Shown here: one piece after another, positions 11,981 to 23,734 of the stretch
How positions within the stretch are numbered: position 1 is the stretch's first letter
Layout: every line of letters starts with the position of its first letter
Origin: Zopfochytrium polystomum
Taxonomy: Eukaryota; Chytridiomycota; Chytridiomycetes; Chytridiales; Chytridiaceae
Direction: 5' to 3'
DNA: 64,000 nucleotides
Assembly (NCBI GenBank): GCA_025765615.1
Contig: JAIVFJ010000086.1
Span: 197,501-261,500 of the forward strand
Translations under genes and position numbers: made by a program
Notes under the pieces: model-generated
Seen by the model: the letters and a program-made list of their open reading frames with translations, nothing else
Told to the model about the DNA's origin: nothing
The model's database searches: none

Positions 11981-12805
11981 GACGATGAGCCGAGTCACGA
12001 CACGACAAGGAAAGGAAGTGTTCTTGTTGGCAGCAATTGTCGCGATGGAAAGTAGGAGCAACACTTTGTGCGGACTCGTTCAACCTGTTAACTGAAGCGA
12101 GATCCCAACTGACACCTTAATTGAGCCAGTGATAAGCATATCTGCCCAGGGACTGGACCGCAGCGCCCTGCACCTGCAGTGTTGTGGAGGCTTGCTTGCC
12201 CGAGAAGTTGTGAGAGCAGAAAGCGGATCAAGCCCTGTCGATGGGGAATTCTGCACTCCAAAGACAAGCTGATCGGGTCAGGGCGGTTGCATAGCTGGAA
12301 TAGATGCTCTGCCTAAATTGACAGAGCACAAATCATTTGTCAGCGGTTTGCGTGTGCTGTATGTATGGGGCAGGCATACTCCACACTGGAGGCCGTAGTG
12401 GCCCCGCACTCTGGAGAGCGTGCCAAGTTTGCACCCCACTCAAAACTGGAGGCTGCAGTGGCTGGGACCAATTTTGTGACAAAGCCTGGCACTCTGGAGA
12501 GTGTGCCAAGGGTTTCCACCCCTCCACAAAGGCGCACACAGAACGCTCCAACTTGAAGTCCTGCATGCTACGCTGCTTTGCCAGGTGGGGCCAAGCCCAG
12601 ATTCTCCCAGCAGCGAGGAGCCTGAGGACATGACTTGCTCAGCGACTTTGACCTGGCCTTTCTGTTTACGGCACAGTGACAGCAATCCTGAATCCCCCCT
12701 AGTACTGTCAGAGTTGTCTGGCTGTGCCTGTGCCGCCGAGGCATAGCACCTACTTTCCGAGAAAATGACCACACAGTTTTGATGTCACACTCCTAAATTC
12801 CTGTC
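11981..12805. other. Intergenic region with an imperfect ~80-bp duplication
   Basis: No gene supported. Around 12380-12520 an imperfect tandem duplication shares the blocks ACTGGAGGC-G-AGTGGC and CACTCTGGAGAG-GTGCCAAG. It produces overlapping short open frames on both strands that are judged non-coding. Confidence 0.45.
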
Positions 12806-12887
12806 GACAACGTGGCTGAGCGGTTAAGGCGACAGACTCGAAATCTGTTACTCTCTGGGTGCGCAGGTTCGAGTCCTGCCGTTGTCG
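12806..12887 (+). tRNA. tRNA-Ser (CGA)
   Basis: An 82-nt cloverleaf with GACAACG/CGTTGTC acceptor stem, anticodon CGA in loop CTCGAAA, a long variable arm typical of tRNA-Ser, T-loop GGTTCGAGTCC and discriminator G. Identical to the copy at 49585-49666 except for one base in the D-arm. No intron. Confidence 0.95.
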
Positions 12888-12951
12888 TTAGAGAGCCAAT
12901 TTAAGAGTGTTTTTCGGAGCCAGAATCTGTGGTTGATGCAGCCAGATAGCA

Positions 12952-13088
12952 CAGGGCAAGCCAGTGCCCAGGTCTGCATTGGCGGTGGCTCACTCTCCCA
13001 TGGGCATCGTGAGGACAATAACTGACAGTCACAATAGGTTCGGTCGGTCTTGTGCCTCTTGCTGCAAACCAGTCAGTTCTGCCTAACA
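12952..13088 (+). repeat. Truncated R1 LTR (3' end)
   Basis: Matches the last ~140 bp of the R1 LTR in the orientation of the 23350 copy and keeps the CTGCCTAACA terminus at 13088. The 5' part is missing. Confidence 0.7.
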
Positions 13089-15490
13089 CCAATTGCCGCT
13101 TTTGGAACCATTTGCAAAAAAGGAAGCCAATCTGGTTGGAATCCTTTTTTGAGTAGTCTGTCTTACCCCCTGTCAGAGACGGCCTCAGCAGCTGGGCGAG
13201 CAGTAGACTGCTCAGGGCATATAGTGAGACAAAAGCTCAGGTGCGTGAGAAAAAACTTCCTTTTTCAAGAACAGGGTGGCTTTGCTTCCTTTGATGGAAG
13301 GAGAACTTTTGGGTCGTGACACGTTTGGAGTTTCTCCAATTCTTTTCTGTCTGACAAGAAGTTTTTGTGTTTTTTCTTTCTTTCCTATCCCACCAACCAC
13401 CAGAATCAAAAGGCAAGTTCTGGGGCCAGACCTGCACCTCACTTCTAATTTCTGTGAAGCTCCACCTCACCTCACCTGGATTGTTTGGAGAGAAACAGGT
13501 GAGGAGCCTCGCACAGGGCAAATCGAGTGGGAAGGCAAAATTCAAAACTTTGTGTGGGATTCAGATTCTAGAATACACTCTATTTAGACCAAATCCGACA
13601 TAGCCAGATTAAGAGGGGTTTGCCACTTGCAGTCAGTCGAGTCATAGTGCCTTGTCATTAACATTCAATGGAGGCCATTCAACTCAGGCTCAATTGATGT
13701 AGAATGACCAACCAGAATCCCTACAAAATCAGCCACATGGGTCTAGCTTGTGGTGCAATTACGTTTTTTGCGTTTGTCCTGCATGACCCATCTGACCCAT
13801 CCGACCCCTGACCACAATTTGAAAGAGTCCCCCAACTCCAGGCAATCCAATCTGACCCAACCGAACCCAATCCAATCCAATCCAATCCAATCTGAAAAAC
13901 AAAATCAAATTGGACCCACACCAAACATTGGCAGAGCTTGTGTTTGGGCCTAAGGCTGTCATCTTCATCCTCTTGGATGTCCGACAACCGCTGCAGAAAA
14001 GAGAAGACAGAAGAGAGCTCGCGCCATGCAAAGCATTTTGATTTTTCCCTTCCAAAGTTCCTTGTCCAGGAATTTTCTGTCACCACAAGGAATTTTCGCC
14101 AAAGGAATTCCCAGTGAGCCACCTGTCACAGGGAACTGTATTCTTGCGAGTTTTCCAAAAAGAAAAGACAGCTTGTCATCTCCCCGTCATTCTGGAAGGG
14201 CAAGGAAGTTTGGTGGTGGCCCTAAGGCCTTTGTCTCCTGCAGTTTGTTCTGCCTTGACAAGGAATGGTGAGACTATACTCACTCCTTTGACCCTGGGAT
14301 CTGGGCCTTGGAGTGAAGGAAAGCAAATAATAGGCTATAACTAACTTTATTGGGCTGTTGTCTGGGGGGTGTTTCAACCCTACACTTGCCTAGTCCACAA
14401 AGTATCCCTACTGATCTGTCTAACAGGTCTCAAACACAAAGAATGAACATTCAGAGGCAGAATCCTCCAAGGATGCTGTTGGGCAAGCACTGCGGATCCT
14501 CATCCAACACAGAGCTGGCAATGTCTCACCGGCGCTGGTGGGGCTATGCATTCCCCACCCACAGCCCCTTAAGAGGAGCCACTAAGTGACCATTTACACA
14601 CCTGGGTGTGTACCATCTCTCACTACCCTCACCTTGGGAGCCAGATGGATTTGAATGGACTCTGTATTGGTGCCAAAGGACAGAAATCAGATTGAAGAAA
14701 AAAGGAAAGGGAGAAATGGCCCAAAAACAGAGAGAGAAAATTGACAAGTCAACCCCCCTGACTTGGAGCATCCACCACAAATGCTCTAAGTCCTCCAACC
14801 CTATGCGTGTATGTACAAGTGCCAAAAATAAATAATAAATTAGGTGGGCGTGGGGAACAGCCTGCCAGGCACCCCATCCCCAGGCAGTCAGGCAGTCTCT
14901 GTTAGGCACCGAAAAAGAAAATATGTTGAGAAAACCCTGGTGCAACAGAACTGTTAAGACGAAAGTAGTAAAAGCAGTCCCAATAATAAAGACTGGTTAG
15001 CCACAAATACACTTTGATAACTCCTTGGAAACCAAAGGACCAGGAATAATACTAGGGTCCTGATCCTTGTGGTTTTGTGACAGGTACACTTGATTTTGCG
15101 AATAAAATCCCTAGACTTTATCACTGAGACCTCAGTGTAGTCTCACAGAGTTGCCAATTTTTTTGTCTGTACTGGAGAGTTTGCACCAGGCAGGGGAAAA
15201 AAAAAAAAATTTTTTTTTCCCTTGTGAGGGAATTCTGACAGAAACAGTCAAAAATGAAACAGAATAAAGCAGACATCTGGGCGAGTACAGATACTGAGCT
15301 GGGGTTCTACCGGGTCGTGCCTGCAGGCTGGCTGTGCCAAAGTGTACAGATTCTGGAGGCATTTGTGCAAGGAAGCGACCGATTTTTGCAGCAAAGTGGA
15401 AATGAAATGGTGGCAAACTGAATCCTGGGCAATGAAACAAAAAGTAATATTGAGGAGTAGTGATATCCGATATCCGGCATTTCACTGATA
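13089..15490. other. Gene-poor region, no supported gene
   Basis: About 2.4 kb of moderately AT-rich sequence with no domain-bearing frame. It includes a short (CCAAT)n-like run at about 13865-13892 and a poly-A/poly-T patch near 15195-15220. Probably old, unrecognisable repeat DNA. Confidence 0.4.
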
Positions 15491-15578
15491 CGCTACCGGG
15501 TGGACTTGAACCACCAACCTTGCGGTGTACTGATCATGTCTAACAGCCGCACGCGCTAACCAGTTGCGCCACGGCAGC
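15491..15578 (-). tRNA. tRNA-Asn (GTT) with intron
   Basis: An 88-nt gene. The D-arm GGCGCAACTGGTTAGCGC and T-arm GGTGGTTCAAGTCCACC fit tRNA-Asn. The anticodon stem TGCGG/CCGCA encloses GTT followed by an intron of about 14 nt at the canonical position after base 37. The 7-bp acceptor stem pairs throughout, with one G-T. Confidence 0.9.
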
Positions 15579-15759
15579 CTGTACTAATGGTATCATAATT
15601 GTTACTCAATGATGGTTTTACGCTTTCACCTCTCGGGAACTGCCTGGTAGATGTGTGATCACCCTATTCTTGTTCAAGAAACTGTTGTGTGCTATGCCGT
15701 GCTCTGTTCACTTCATTTTTTGGAATGCGTAACCACTGCTCGGCTCTGCGGTAAAGTGG

Positions 15760-17297
15760 CTCACAAAATTGTGCCAATATTTTTTTCATTGACTGTCCAA
15801 CCCACTCCCAAGTGAACAAGCAAAGGTCTCTTCCCAAAATTCAGTGTGCTCACCAGGTAATAGTGTGAAAATGTGTTATCGAAGTGGGGAAGCAGCATGC
15901 CCTCAGCAGAGGAAGATTGAGGCATTCAAATGATCTCTTGAGGGTTTGGATCGGAAAATGTTCATCCAGATCGTGATCTCCATTTTATAAATTTTCCACT
16001 AAACTTTTCCCGCAGTTTGAGCAGGTATACAAAGAAGAGTTTGTTGGTGCAAACCCCCACCCTGTTGGATTCATCCAGTTCCAGAAAAAAAACATGAAAC
16101 CCATCCCACTTGAAAAAAAAAAAATCTTAAATCTCCTTGACCAAGGCCACTCAGGCCGCGAAATTGCTGAAAATGTGAAGGAGGGAATGTGTTTACCGCA
16201 TTTGTGCAGTGGAGTGTCCAGACATTGAAAGCATTCCACCTGGACGTCCAAGGAAGCACCCTGCATCAATTCGTTCAGCAAATTGCATCTGGAGAAGCTA
16301 AAACCGCAGTGCAACTGGCCCAGACGCATGAAAAAGACACTGGGGAGACTGTCTCACCTGAGACAATCAGGCGCTCGCTCCGAGAGGTCGGTCTCAAAGA
16401 TTTACAGAAGAAGAAACAGCCAGCCCTGACAACAAAACACAAAAACGCTTGGCTCAAGTTTGCCCTTCAATATCAAAACTGGACAGTTGAGGACTTTAAG
16501 TATGTCATTTGGCCAGACAAGTCAAAGATCAATATGGAGGGATCAGACAGCATGACGTATGCTTGGAGAATTCCTGGAAAGCCACTTCATGATCATCACA
16601 TTCAACCGACGAAAAAGTTTAGTGGTGAATCTCAAATGGTTTGGAGTGCCATTACGTGGTCTGGTGTCTTGCAGTTCGCTTTTGTGGAAGGCACAATGAA
16701 CTCTGAGCAATATGTGACAATTTTGGAGAACAATCTCATCCCCAGTCTCAACAAATGCAATCTCGAAGTGCAGGATGTTATATTCCAGTAGGAAAACAAC
16801 CCTAAGCATACTTCCAAATACACCAACAGCAATAGATTTTGCGTTATGCAATGGCCCTCTCAGTCTCCTGACATCAATCCAATTGAGCACACTTGGAATA
16901 TCTTGAAGCAGATGCTCAATTCCTATGAAGCTGCGCCAAAGTCAAACTTGGAGCTTGTGAACAAATCTGGACGGAATGGAGGAATTTTCTGGCTGAAATG
17001 TGCAATAGTTTGGTTGAAAGTATGCCTAGGAGGATTGCAGCAGTCATTGTGGCAAAGGGAGGGAACACAGATTACTGAATAAAAAATTCACATCAACACA
17101 CAAAATTGTGCCAATGGAGTGGTCGCATGTTCAACTATGCCTCTTGGACAATATGTACAGTACGGCTGGCACTTAAGCAGCTGATAGAGCACATCTCTGA
17201 GAGTAATTGAGCTGAATTTCGTGTCTGTGCTGCAATTATTGAGTGTGTTTGAGCAGAGACTGTCATTGTGGCAAAAACATTGGCACAATTTTTTGGA
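15760..17297 (+). mobile_element. Tc1/mariner element, degraded copy with terminal inverted repeats
   Basis: The left end carries CACAAAATTGTGCCAAT (about 15762-15778) and the right end its inverted form, ATTGGCACAATTTT (about 17279-17292). A further direct copy lies at about 17097-17115, just after the coding region. The interior is a decayed transposase. The total of about 1.5 kb is normal for this superfamily. Confidence 0.75.
16050..17082 (+). pseudogene. Tc1-like transposase pseudogene
   Basis: The N-terminal helix-turn-helix (LDQGHSGREIAENV) lies in a different frame from the main open part (16189-16791). Recognisable blocks are HTH2 (SPETIRRSLREVGL), the first catalytic Asp region (VIWPDKSKIN), W-R-I-P-G-K-P, then a TAG stop immediately before ENNPKHTS, where functional Tc1 proteins have the second Asp (D-N-D/N-P-K-H). 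SPDINPIEHTWNILK follows with the third acidic region. The stop, the altered Asp and frame changes indicate loss of function. Confidence 0.85.
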
Positions 17298-17407
17298 GCG
17301 GTCAAACTACACCAGAAGGAAGGCTTGGCTTTGCGGCGTCATCTTTCCTGTCTTCCACAGGAAAACCCCCGAGCCAAGCCTGCACTTCTCCCTCTCTGGG
17401 GACAAGA

Positions 17408-17497
17408 AGGACCCAGCCGGGGTTGATCCGGCGACCTGTCGATGACTCGTCCCGAGAGACTCTGCAGTCGACCGCTCTACCACTGAGCTATAGGTCC
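17408..17497 (-). tRNA. tRNA-Cys (GCA) with intron
   Basis: A 90-nt gene with acceptor GGACCTA pairing with TGGGTCC, anticodon stem GTCGA/TCGAC and anticodon GCA. An intron of about 18 nt (GTCTCTCGGGACGAGTCA) follows base 37. Nearly identical to the copies at 40655 and 51007. It lies just beyond the Tc1 element. Confidence 0.93.
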
Positions 17498-18068
17498 CTG
17501 TGCTGTTCGATTCACAAAAAAAGCCTTGTCTCATTTTTTGTTTTTTTGGTTTTTTTTTTTTCGGTGTGAGAGAGCACTTTTGTTCCCAGTGATTACAGGG
17601 TCGCCCCTTCTTGTGAGCTCTGCCTCCTCTGTCCTTCATTGAGGAGCCTCATGTTTCCAAATTTCTCCTTTTTTGGAGTGTAGTGTTGCCAGCTGTTGGG
17701 CCGGAATTGCTATGTGACAAAAGATGGGATGGGCAATGTTCTCTGTTTTTCCTTTTTGAGAACTGTCAGCAGTTGGGCTGATCTAGTTTTTGGCTCTTGT
17801 GGCAAAGAACTTTCATTTCTGCCCTTTTTGCACTCCTTGTCTCCCGAGGCGATGGAGGTGGTGCTCAGAACAACTGTGGGCCGTTTGGAGAAGCAGCTGT
17901 TGCAGAAGCAGATCCTACTCATTATTGTATCTGCTCCTTCGGTACACTTACATCACGTTTAACTGGTATTTGGATTCTCCTCCAACCTCGTGCCCATCAC
18001 GGCCAACAGTGCCTTCGTGCATGCCCATTGTGGAATTTTTTTGGAGAACCAAGAGAGATCCAAATTTC
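17498..18068. other. Intergenic, no gene seen
   Basis: Contains a T-run near 17545-17560. Nothing codes recognisably. It forms the 3' flank of the acyl-CoA-binding/ankyrin gene. Confidence 0.45.
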
Positions 18069-19548
18069 CTACGGAGTTGTAAATAGAGCGGGAGCAACGT
18101 CCTGTGGCGTCTCCCCGTCCGCATTCTTTGCTGTGCGGTCGGCACCGCACGCGAGGAGAGCATCGATGGCCTCTCGCGACTCGGCGATGGCAGCTGGGTG
18201 GTAGGGTGGCAACAGGGGGTACGGAACACATCAATGAGAAAGTCTGCAAAGTCGAGGACCGTTGCGTTCAGAGTGCTTTCGCGTCGCGTCTGGCCTTGGA
18301 AGCAATGAAACCGAACGAAGTGAAAACACGCTCACCGTAATGCAGCGGCGTCGCCTCGTCCGCGTCCCGCGCGTCGACCGTCGCCCCTCGTTCCACCAGC
18401 CACCGCACCACCGCCGCGTGCCCACGGTCCGCCGCCCAGTGCAGCGCGCAGAGACCACCGCCGCTCCCGTCGTTCTCTTCGTCACCGGCGTCGCCTTCTC
18501 GCATATTTACCAACGTCGAGAGCGCCGTTTCCGCGTCGCCGCCCTCCCTTCCAACGGCGTCTTCCCGCACCTTACCCGCGATCCGGTCCAGAGCAGAAAC
18601 GTCGCCGGCGCGGACGGCGGTGAAAAACGAAGACAGCTCGGCAACACGGTCTCCGCCGACTTCGCCGTCGTCGTCGTCTTCCGCGTGCGCCAGCGTCGAC
18701 ACCGCGACGCCAAAAACCGACGTTTTCGTCCGACCGCCGGCACCGGCTTCGTCCCTGTCGTCGTCGTCGTCGAGGCGGTCGTAGTCGATGCCGTCGTCTT
18801 CGCCGTCGTCGTCGTTGCCGGCGGCGGCGCGGGAACCGTGCGTTGCGGTGGAGGAGGAGGAAGAGGAAGACGACGACGACGGGGCGGGCACGGCGGATGC
18901 GTCGTCGCCGCCGCGCCGCCACGGGGACAGGCTCTCGACGGCGTCCATGTACATGGCGGCCGCGGCGGCGCGAGATCCGCCCGCAGCCGCGCTCGCCGCT
19001 TTCCACGCATCGTACTGTGTGTTTGCGTCAGCGTGCAAATGGCTCGCGATAGGGTGAAAACGCAACAAACGCAACCTTTGCACGGCCCGCGAAGTCGTGC
19101 CACGCGGGAGCCGACGGCCTCTTTCGCCCCACCTCGCCTTCACCGTCTCCGTCGATGGATCCGACCGTTGCAACCTTGTATAGGCCGTAAAGCTGAAAGT
19201 GTTTCATCGTGGTTTTTTTTTTGGGTTTTGCGGGTAGTGGAGTGGGGAGAATGGGAGGGGGCCAGCGTCAGAGGAGGAGGTGGAGGAGGAGGAGAAGGAG
19301 AAGGGCAAAGTAGAAGACTCCAATTCCGGTGTTCAAGGGCGTTTGCACGACCGCAAGGAACGGGATGAGGAAGGAGGGTGAAGGGCACGATTGCGCACTC
19401 GCAGCATGGTGTCGGTGTCGGATCCAAAGACGGCCTTGTTGGCCGGATCCGAGGCGTACGCGGCGGCGGCGAGAAACTCGGCGTTGTGCGCGGCGGCAAC
19501 ATCAGCAGCAGCATCGGGGCCCCGTGTGCGATCGGGCGAAGCCATCAT
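18069..19548 (-). CDS. Acyl-CoA-binding protein with ankyrin repeats (ACBD6-like)
   Basis: Five in-phase exons: 19548-19399, 19192-19076, 19014-18336 and 18193-18069, the first three encoding the ACBP fold and the third also the ankyrins (four exons in total). About 356 residues. The ACBP domain reads EFLAAAAYASDP...MLRLYGLYKVATVG...WHDFAGRAKYDAWKAA, keeping the LYGLYKxATVG and KYDAW acyl-CoA-contact blocks. An acidic, low-complexity linker follows (about residues 120-200), then two to three ankyrin repeats (LCALHWAADRGHAAVVRWLVERGATVDARD, then ATPLHYAAIAESREAIDALLACGADRTAKN). ACBP-ankyrin proteins carry long-chain acyl-CoA and use the ankyrins for protein contacts. The first two Mets are adjacent (MMASPD), so the start could be one codon later. 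Confidence 0.88.
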
Positions 19549-20000
19549 CGTCGTCGTTCGTTCGTTCGTTCGAACGTCGGTCCACCGATCGCGCGCGGGA
19601 TCTTAGGACTTGTCACGAAAGTGGGGAGAAGAGACTCGGCTGGCTTTGGACAGTTTGCACCACTGGAAGGGCCAACGTGAGATCGAGAAGAGTGTTGGCG
19701 CGGGAGTGCTTATTGTTGCTGCCGCCTTCGCTTCCCTAACCCTTCCACTTCCCGGCCGACCGAAGTTAGGTTGCTCACTTTTCTTTGTCGTCATTAACGA
19801 CTCAGACTATTCTGGTTGGAGTTGGAACCGTCAGAGGTCTTTGTTTGGTGCCATGCGCGTTTGATTCCCATTTTCTCCAAATACAAAGATGACTTCAGTA
19901 AGGCGGGTGCGATCACAAAACTTGTACATCAACCATGAACAATGGAGTTGCCACATTTGCAAGACGTCTCCCCTGGCCCAAGTAAAGACCAAATAGAAGC
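19549..20000. other. Intergenic, promoter side of the ACBP-ankyrin gene
   Basis: Contains a (CGTT)n run near 19553-19575 and no supported gene. Confidence 0.4.
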
Positions 20001-20071
20001 TCCCAGTCCGGGAATTGAACCCGGGTCTACCCCGTGACAGGGGGTGATACTAGCCACTATACTAACTGGGA
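20001..20071 (-). tRNA. tRNA-Asp (GTC)
   Basis: A 71-nt cloverleaf on the minus strand with TCCCAGT/ACTGGGA acceptor stem, anticodon GTC in loop CTGTCAC and T-loop GGTTCAATTCC. No intron. Matches the plus-strand copy at 42507 closely. Confidence 0.94.
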
Positions 20072-20632
20072 CTTGCTTCACCTTCTCTGCATGCTGTATC
20101 GATCCGTATCACTAAGTTTTGCTCTGAGTTTGCGTCGCACACAGACGGAAGCTTTCATGTAAAGAGGTGAGCTAGGGCCTTCAACCACAGCGTCGAGGTA
20201 CTACAGATCACGGCAGCAGCAAATCATACCTCTTTGCCTGTCGATCGAAAAACAGGGCCTACGATCAAATAATAATTGGAATGCACTGGACGGAAGGAAC
20301 CATGTCTCGAGAGAATGAGAAAGTGGTGGAGTATTGGGCCCAGGCGGTTGACTTGGACCATAGACTGGGTAAGGAATCAAAAAAAAAAAAAAAAAAAAAT
20401 CGAGTGGGAGAGGAAGAGAGGCTGGAAACGATCGGCGGGGAGCGGGTGCTCCGACAACGAGGCAGATCGGATCCGCGTGTGAGAGCGTGAGCGATGTGGA
20501 TCTGAGGGCAAGGGACGGGGATGCATCAACACAGCAAAGTGGTTGGATCAGAGGGATCGCGTGAATGGTGGGCTGCGATGAATTCGGGGCGCTGGATCGG
20601 TTGAGTTCGGCGACGAGGATGCGTATCGACGG

Positions 20633-21076
20633 ATGCCTTTCAGGTGTTTGTGCCGGCGGAAGCACTCCCAGCGCGTTGACGAGAAGAGTCTGGCAACTGC
20701 TCGGGAGGCAGGAGGGAGCGCGAGGCCCAAACAACAAACGACAATTCATTCAGGTCGGAGTTTCAAAAACAAATGCCAATCCAAACTTCCCACACCATCA
20801 GCAACCAGAATCGCCACCCACCCGCCCGCGTCCATCACCGCCATCGCCCCGCCATGGTCCTTCCCGCCCGCCGCCCACCTCTGCCGCTGCCATCGCCGCC
20901 GCCGCCACAACGGTCCACTTCTTCATCGTGGGGCTGGGCGCTTGTATCCAGATGCCCGTCCGAAGACGAGCTTAAACAAGGGTCGTCCACGTCGCAAAGC
21001 CTTACTCTTGGCTGACAAGTCGGTCAACGATTTGCGCCGTTATGGGCGGGCAAACGAGATCCAGGAGGAGCGTTGA
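20633..21076 (+). CDS. Possible small basic protein, unrecognised
   Basis: A 147-residue frame. Only the C-terminal ~45 residues (LYPDARPKTSLNKG...LADKSVNDLRRYGRAN, ending EIQEER) look like real protein: charged, helical and free of repeats. The upstream part is Pro/His/Arg-rich and could be non-coding or intron. No family is recognised. If real, the true start or an intron lies inside the current frame. Confidence 0.35.
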   Translation: MPFRCLCRRKHSQRVDEKSLATAREAGGSARPKQQTTIHSGRSFKNKCQSKLPTPSATRIATHPPASITAIAPPWSFPPAAHLCRCHRRRRHNGPLLHRGAGRLYPDARPKTSLNKGRPRRKALLLADKSVNDLRRYGRANEIQEER

Positions 21077-22952
21077 CGGTGAGGGACACAATCATACAAT
21101 ACTTAGTTGCGTATTACACGTGAATCAGCGTGAATGTGATTGCAAGGTGAGTCGTTTGTTTCTTTTCTTTATCTATCATCACAGCTGATTAGATTTAGCG
21201 ATCGGGAAAAGAGTTCGTGGGTGTGCATTTTTTCCCTTCTCATTTGTTTCGTGTTACGCGGGTTTTTTTGAACTGCAAGGAACGGCGCACCGACCATCAT
21301 ATCTCCCCTAGCTTGTGGCCGACAGTTGCTTCCTCATTTGCGTCACTAGGCACCATTTGCAACTTCGCATCTAAAATCTATGGTTGCCTTTTTATTTCTT
21401 TTCTTGTCGATGATGTGTTCATCTCTCTCTCGAACTACATCAGTTTTGTTGGTGAGCGAGTTAAGGAGTGGAGTAGTGTTTACCCCAAGTCTTGTTTTGT
21501 TCCGGTTGAATCCAACATTGGGAGATTGACACCATTTTTTCAAACTTGTTCATCGCTGCTTCCAGCGGTTCTGTTGGAAGGGGCGTTCGAGCAGTTCTGC
21601 CTTCAGAGCACGCTCCACCAAGTGAACCCCAAAGGCGCATTGCGAACGGCTTGAGAGACAATGAACTTGGTACTTCGCTCCGGGCCAGAGCGCCTGCCGA
21701 GGAAGCCGGTTGGAGCCTTCGAAGACAGTCGCAAGGGCCCCGCTCCGCCGCTAGGCCAGGCAGATTAAAAGTTAACTTTCACACCTGCAGACAGTTTGAG
21801 GACGATAGCGACTCGTCGACGACCATCCTGAGTTTGGTTTAACACCGGTGGCTGTGACTCAGACGGCAAACGCCAAGAACTCCAGCACGCACTTGGACGT
21901 GACTGCACTGCACAGATCCGTGACTGCCGCCGCGAGCTCCTTCGCATACTTCACCTGCCATTCGGACTTTTTTGTCAGCCTAGATCCCGACAAACAGCAG
22001 CGGCGCACTCGGGCCTAAATTCCCCAGAGCAATGTTGGAATTTGGAGACAGGATTTGGGTTGATTTGTCTGCAGTGTGGCACCGCACATCCCTCGCACAT
22101 CCCCAGGCCCTGGCTGCTCTCTGCCACCTCATCTGCTGCATCCCAATCTTTGCTTTCGACCTTTCACCCTCTGCCGCTGTGCCTGCCAGATTACAATCAT
22201 CACCCCCCTGATTGCAATTGTCGTGTTAATAATCTCCATCAACACCCTCAAAAAGATCGCAGTTGCGACCACCCTCACCGACACAACCAGAGTCAACTGA
22301 CACTCCAGACTGCTTGCTGCTGCCGCCAGATTGCGATTGCCGCACTGAATCGCAATCATCACCCTCACCATTGCAACTAGATTGTCTTGCCGACTGCTAT
22401 TTTCTATATGTGCTGAATCACAATCACAACCTTTGCTCTCGACCTCTCACCCTCTGTCACTGCACCAACCAGATCGCAATTATCGCCCCTCCCATCAATT
22501 ATTGACTGCTTGCCGCACCCTTTCTACAACTATTATAGCCTGGCGACTTTGCCCCTGTGGGGCCACTGCTCTCACAGCCCTCAACTTGCCACCTCCTATC
22601 CCTTGAAACCTCACTCACTACAACTTATTCATTTACTGGCTTTTCCCCCTCTGACTATAACCCTTGATGCTCCTCCAACCTTCCCTTTTGGGAACTCTGG
22701 CTCAAGCTTTGCCTACTCTTACTACTATCACAACGCATATTTGTTTACCTTTCCTTTTGAACTTCCATTTGGGCTCTTGCCCTTCTGACCACAACTCTTC
22801 TCCTTGATTTCCCCACTGGCTCTTGCCCCTCTGACTATTACTCTTTCTTCTTCTCTTCAACTCTCTCTCGAGAACTTTGCCCCTCTACCTTTCCATTTAC
22901 AACGACAACCTCTCTTCAAAATCCATCCCATTCCCACTACTTTGTTACTATC
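21077..22952. other. Gene-poor region with a possible orphan exon
   Basis: A frame on the minus strand, 21954-21859, is preceded by an AG acceptor and encodes about 31 helical residues (VKYAKELAAAVTDLCSAVTS...) before a TGA. It could be the last exon of a lost gene, but no upstream exon is convincing. From about 22080 to 22900 the strand is C/T-biased with repeated CAATCATCACC-like words and no supported gene. Confidence 0.35.
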
Positions 22953-23127
22953 TGTAACAGTCTACTCTGAGTGAGTGAGTGGAAGGAGTGAATGAAGTGG
23001 AGAAGTGTGCTTGTGGGTGGTCCTTCTCCCAACTTGGAGAGAAAGAGAAAAAACTCTGTTATGAATTATTGATACATAATGATGATATGCATGCTGTTAT
23101 AGTTGCTAGGCAAGTGTGACTGGCACA
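22953..23127 (+). repeat. Truncated R1 LTR (5' half)
   Basis: Begins TGTAACAGTCTACTCTGAGT and follows the R1 consensus through GCTAGGCAAGTGTGACTGGCAC, then diverges into an A-rich run. It lies 220 bp before the next R1 copy in the same orientation. No coding sequence lies between them. Confidence 0.7.
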
Positions 23128-23734
23128 AAAAAAAGAAAAAGGAAATTCTCCCAATCGATTTCCCTGACCTTGAACCACGTTTTCCTGACAGAGCAGGCAG
23201 ACAGACCGCTCCCGCCTGTCAGGCCTAGAAAAGACTGTGGACAGAATAACTGTCGATGCCCTCCAATTTTCAGTGAAAAGCACAATCAACCCACTAAAAA
23301 AACAAAGCTTTGCAGGTAAACCTGTTTCCTAATTGCAATTAGTGAGGGGTGTAAACAGTCTACTCTGAGTGAGTGGAAGGAGTGAATGAAGTGGAGTTCT
23401 CCCCAACTTGGAGAGAAAGAGAAAAACTCTGTTATGAATTATTGATACATGATGATGATATACATGTTGTAATAGTTGCTAGGCAAGCGTGACCGGCACA
23501 GGGTAAAAACCTCTCCTATATTATCTGCTTGAGCAGAGGAGGAGGAAAACTGTTGACACCAGGTTTCCGTTCCACTTAATACTCGGAGTATTTGTCAACA
23601 GCGCAAGCCAGCGACCAGGTCTGCATTGGTGGTGGCTCGCTCTCCCATGGGCATCGTGAGAACGATAACTGACAGTCACAATAGGTTCAGGTCCGTCTTG
23701 TGCCTCTTGCTGCTAACCATTCAGTTCCGCCTAA

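Noticed and set aside
20201..20749. 182-residue minus-strand frame
   Set aside because: Contains a poly-Phe run from a homopolymer, biased composition and no motif; overlaps the better plus-strand candidate.
21217..21654. 145-residue plus-strand frame
   Set aside because: Plausible composition but no recognisable domain, promoter or exon partner; not enough to call a gene.
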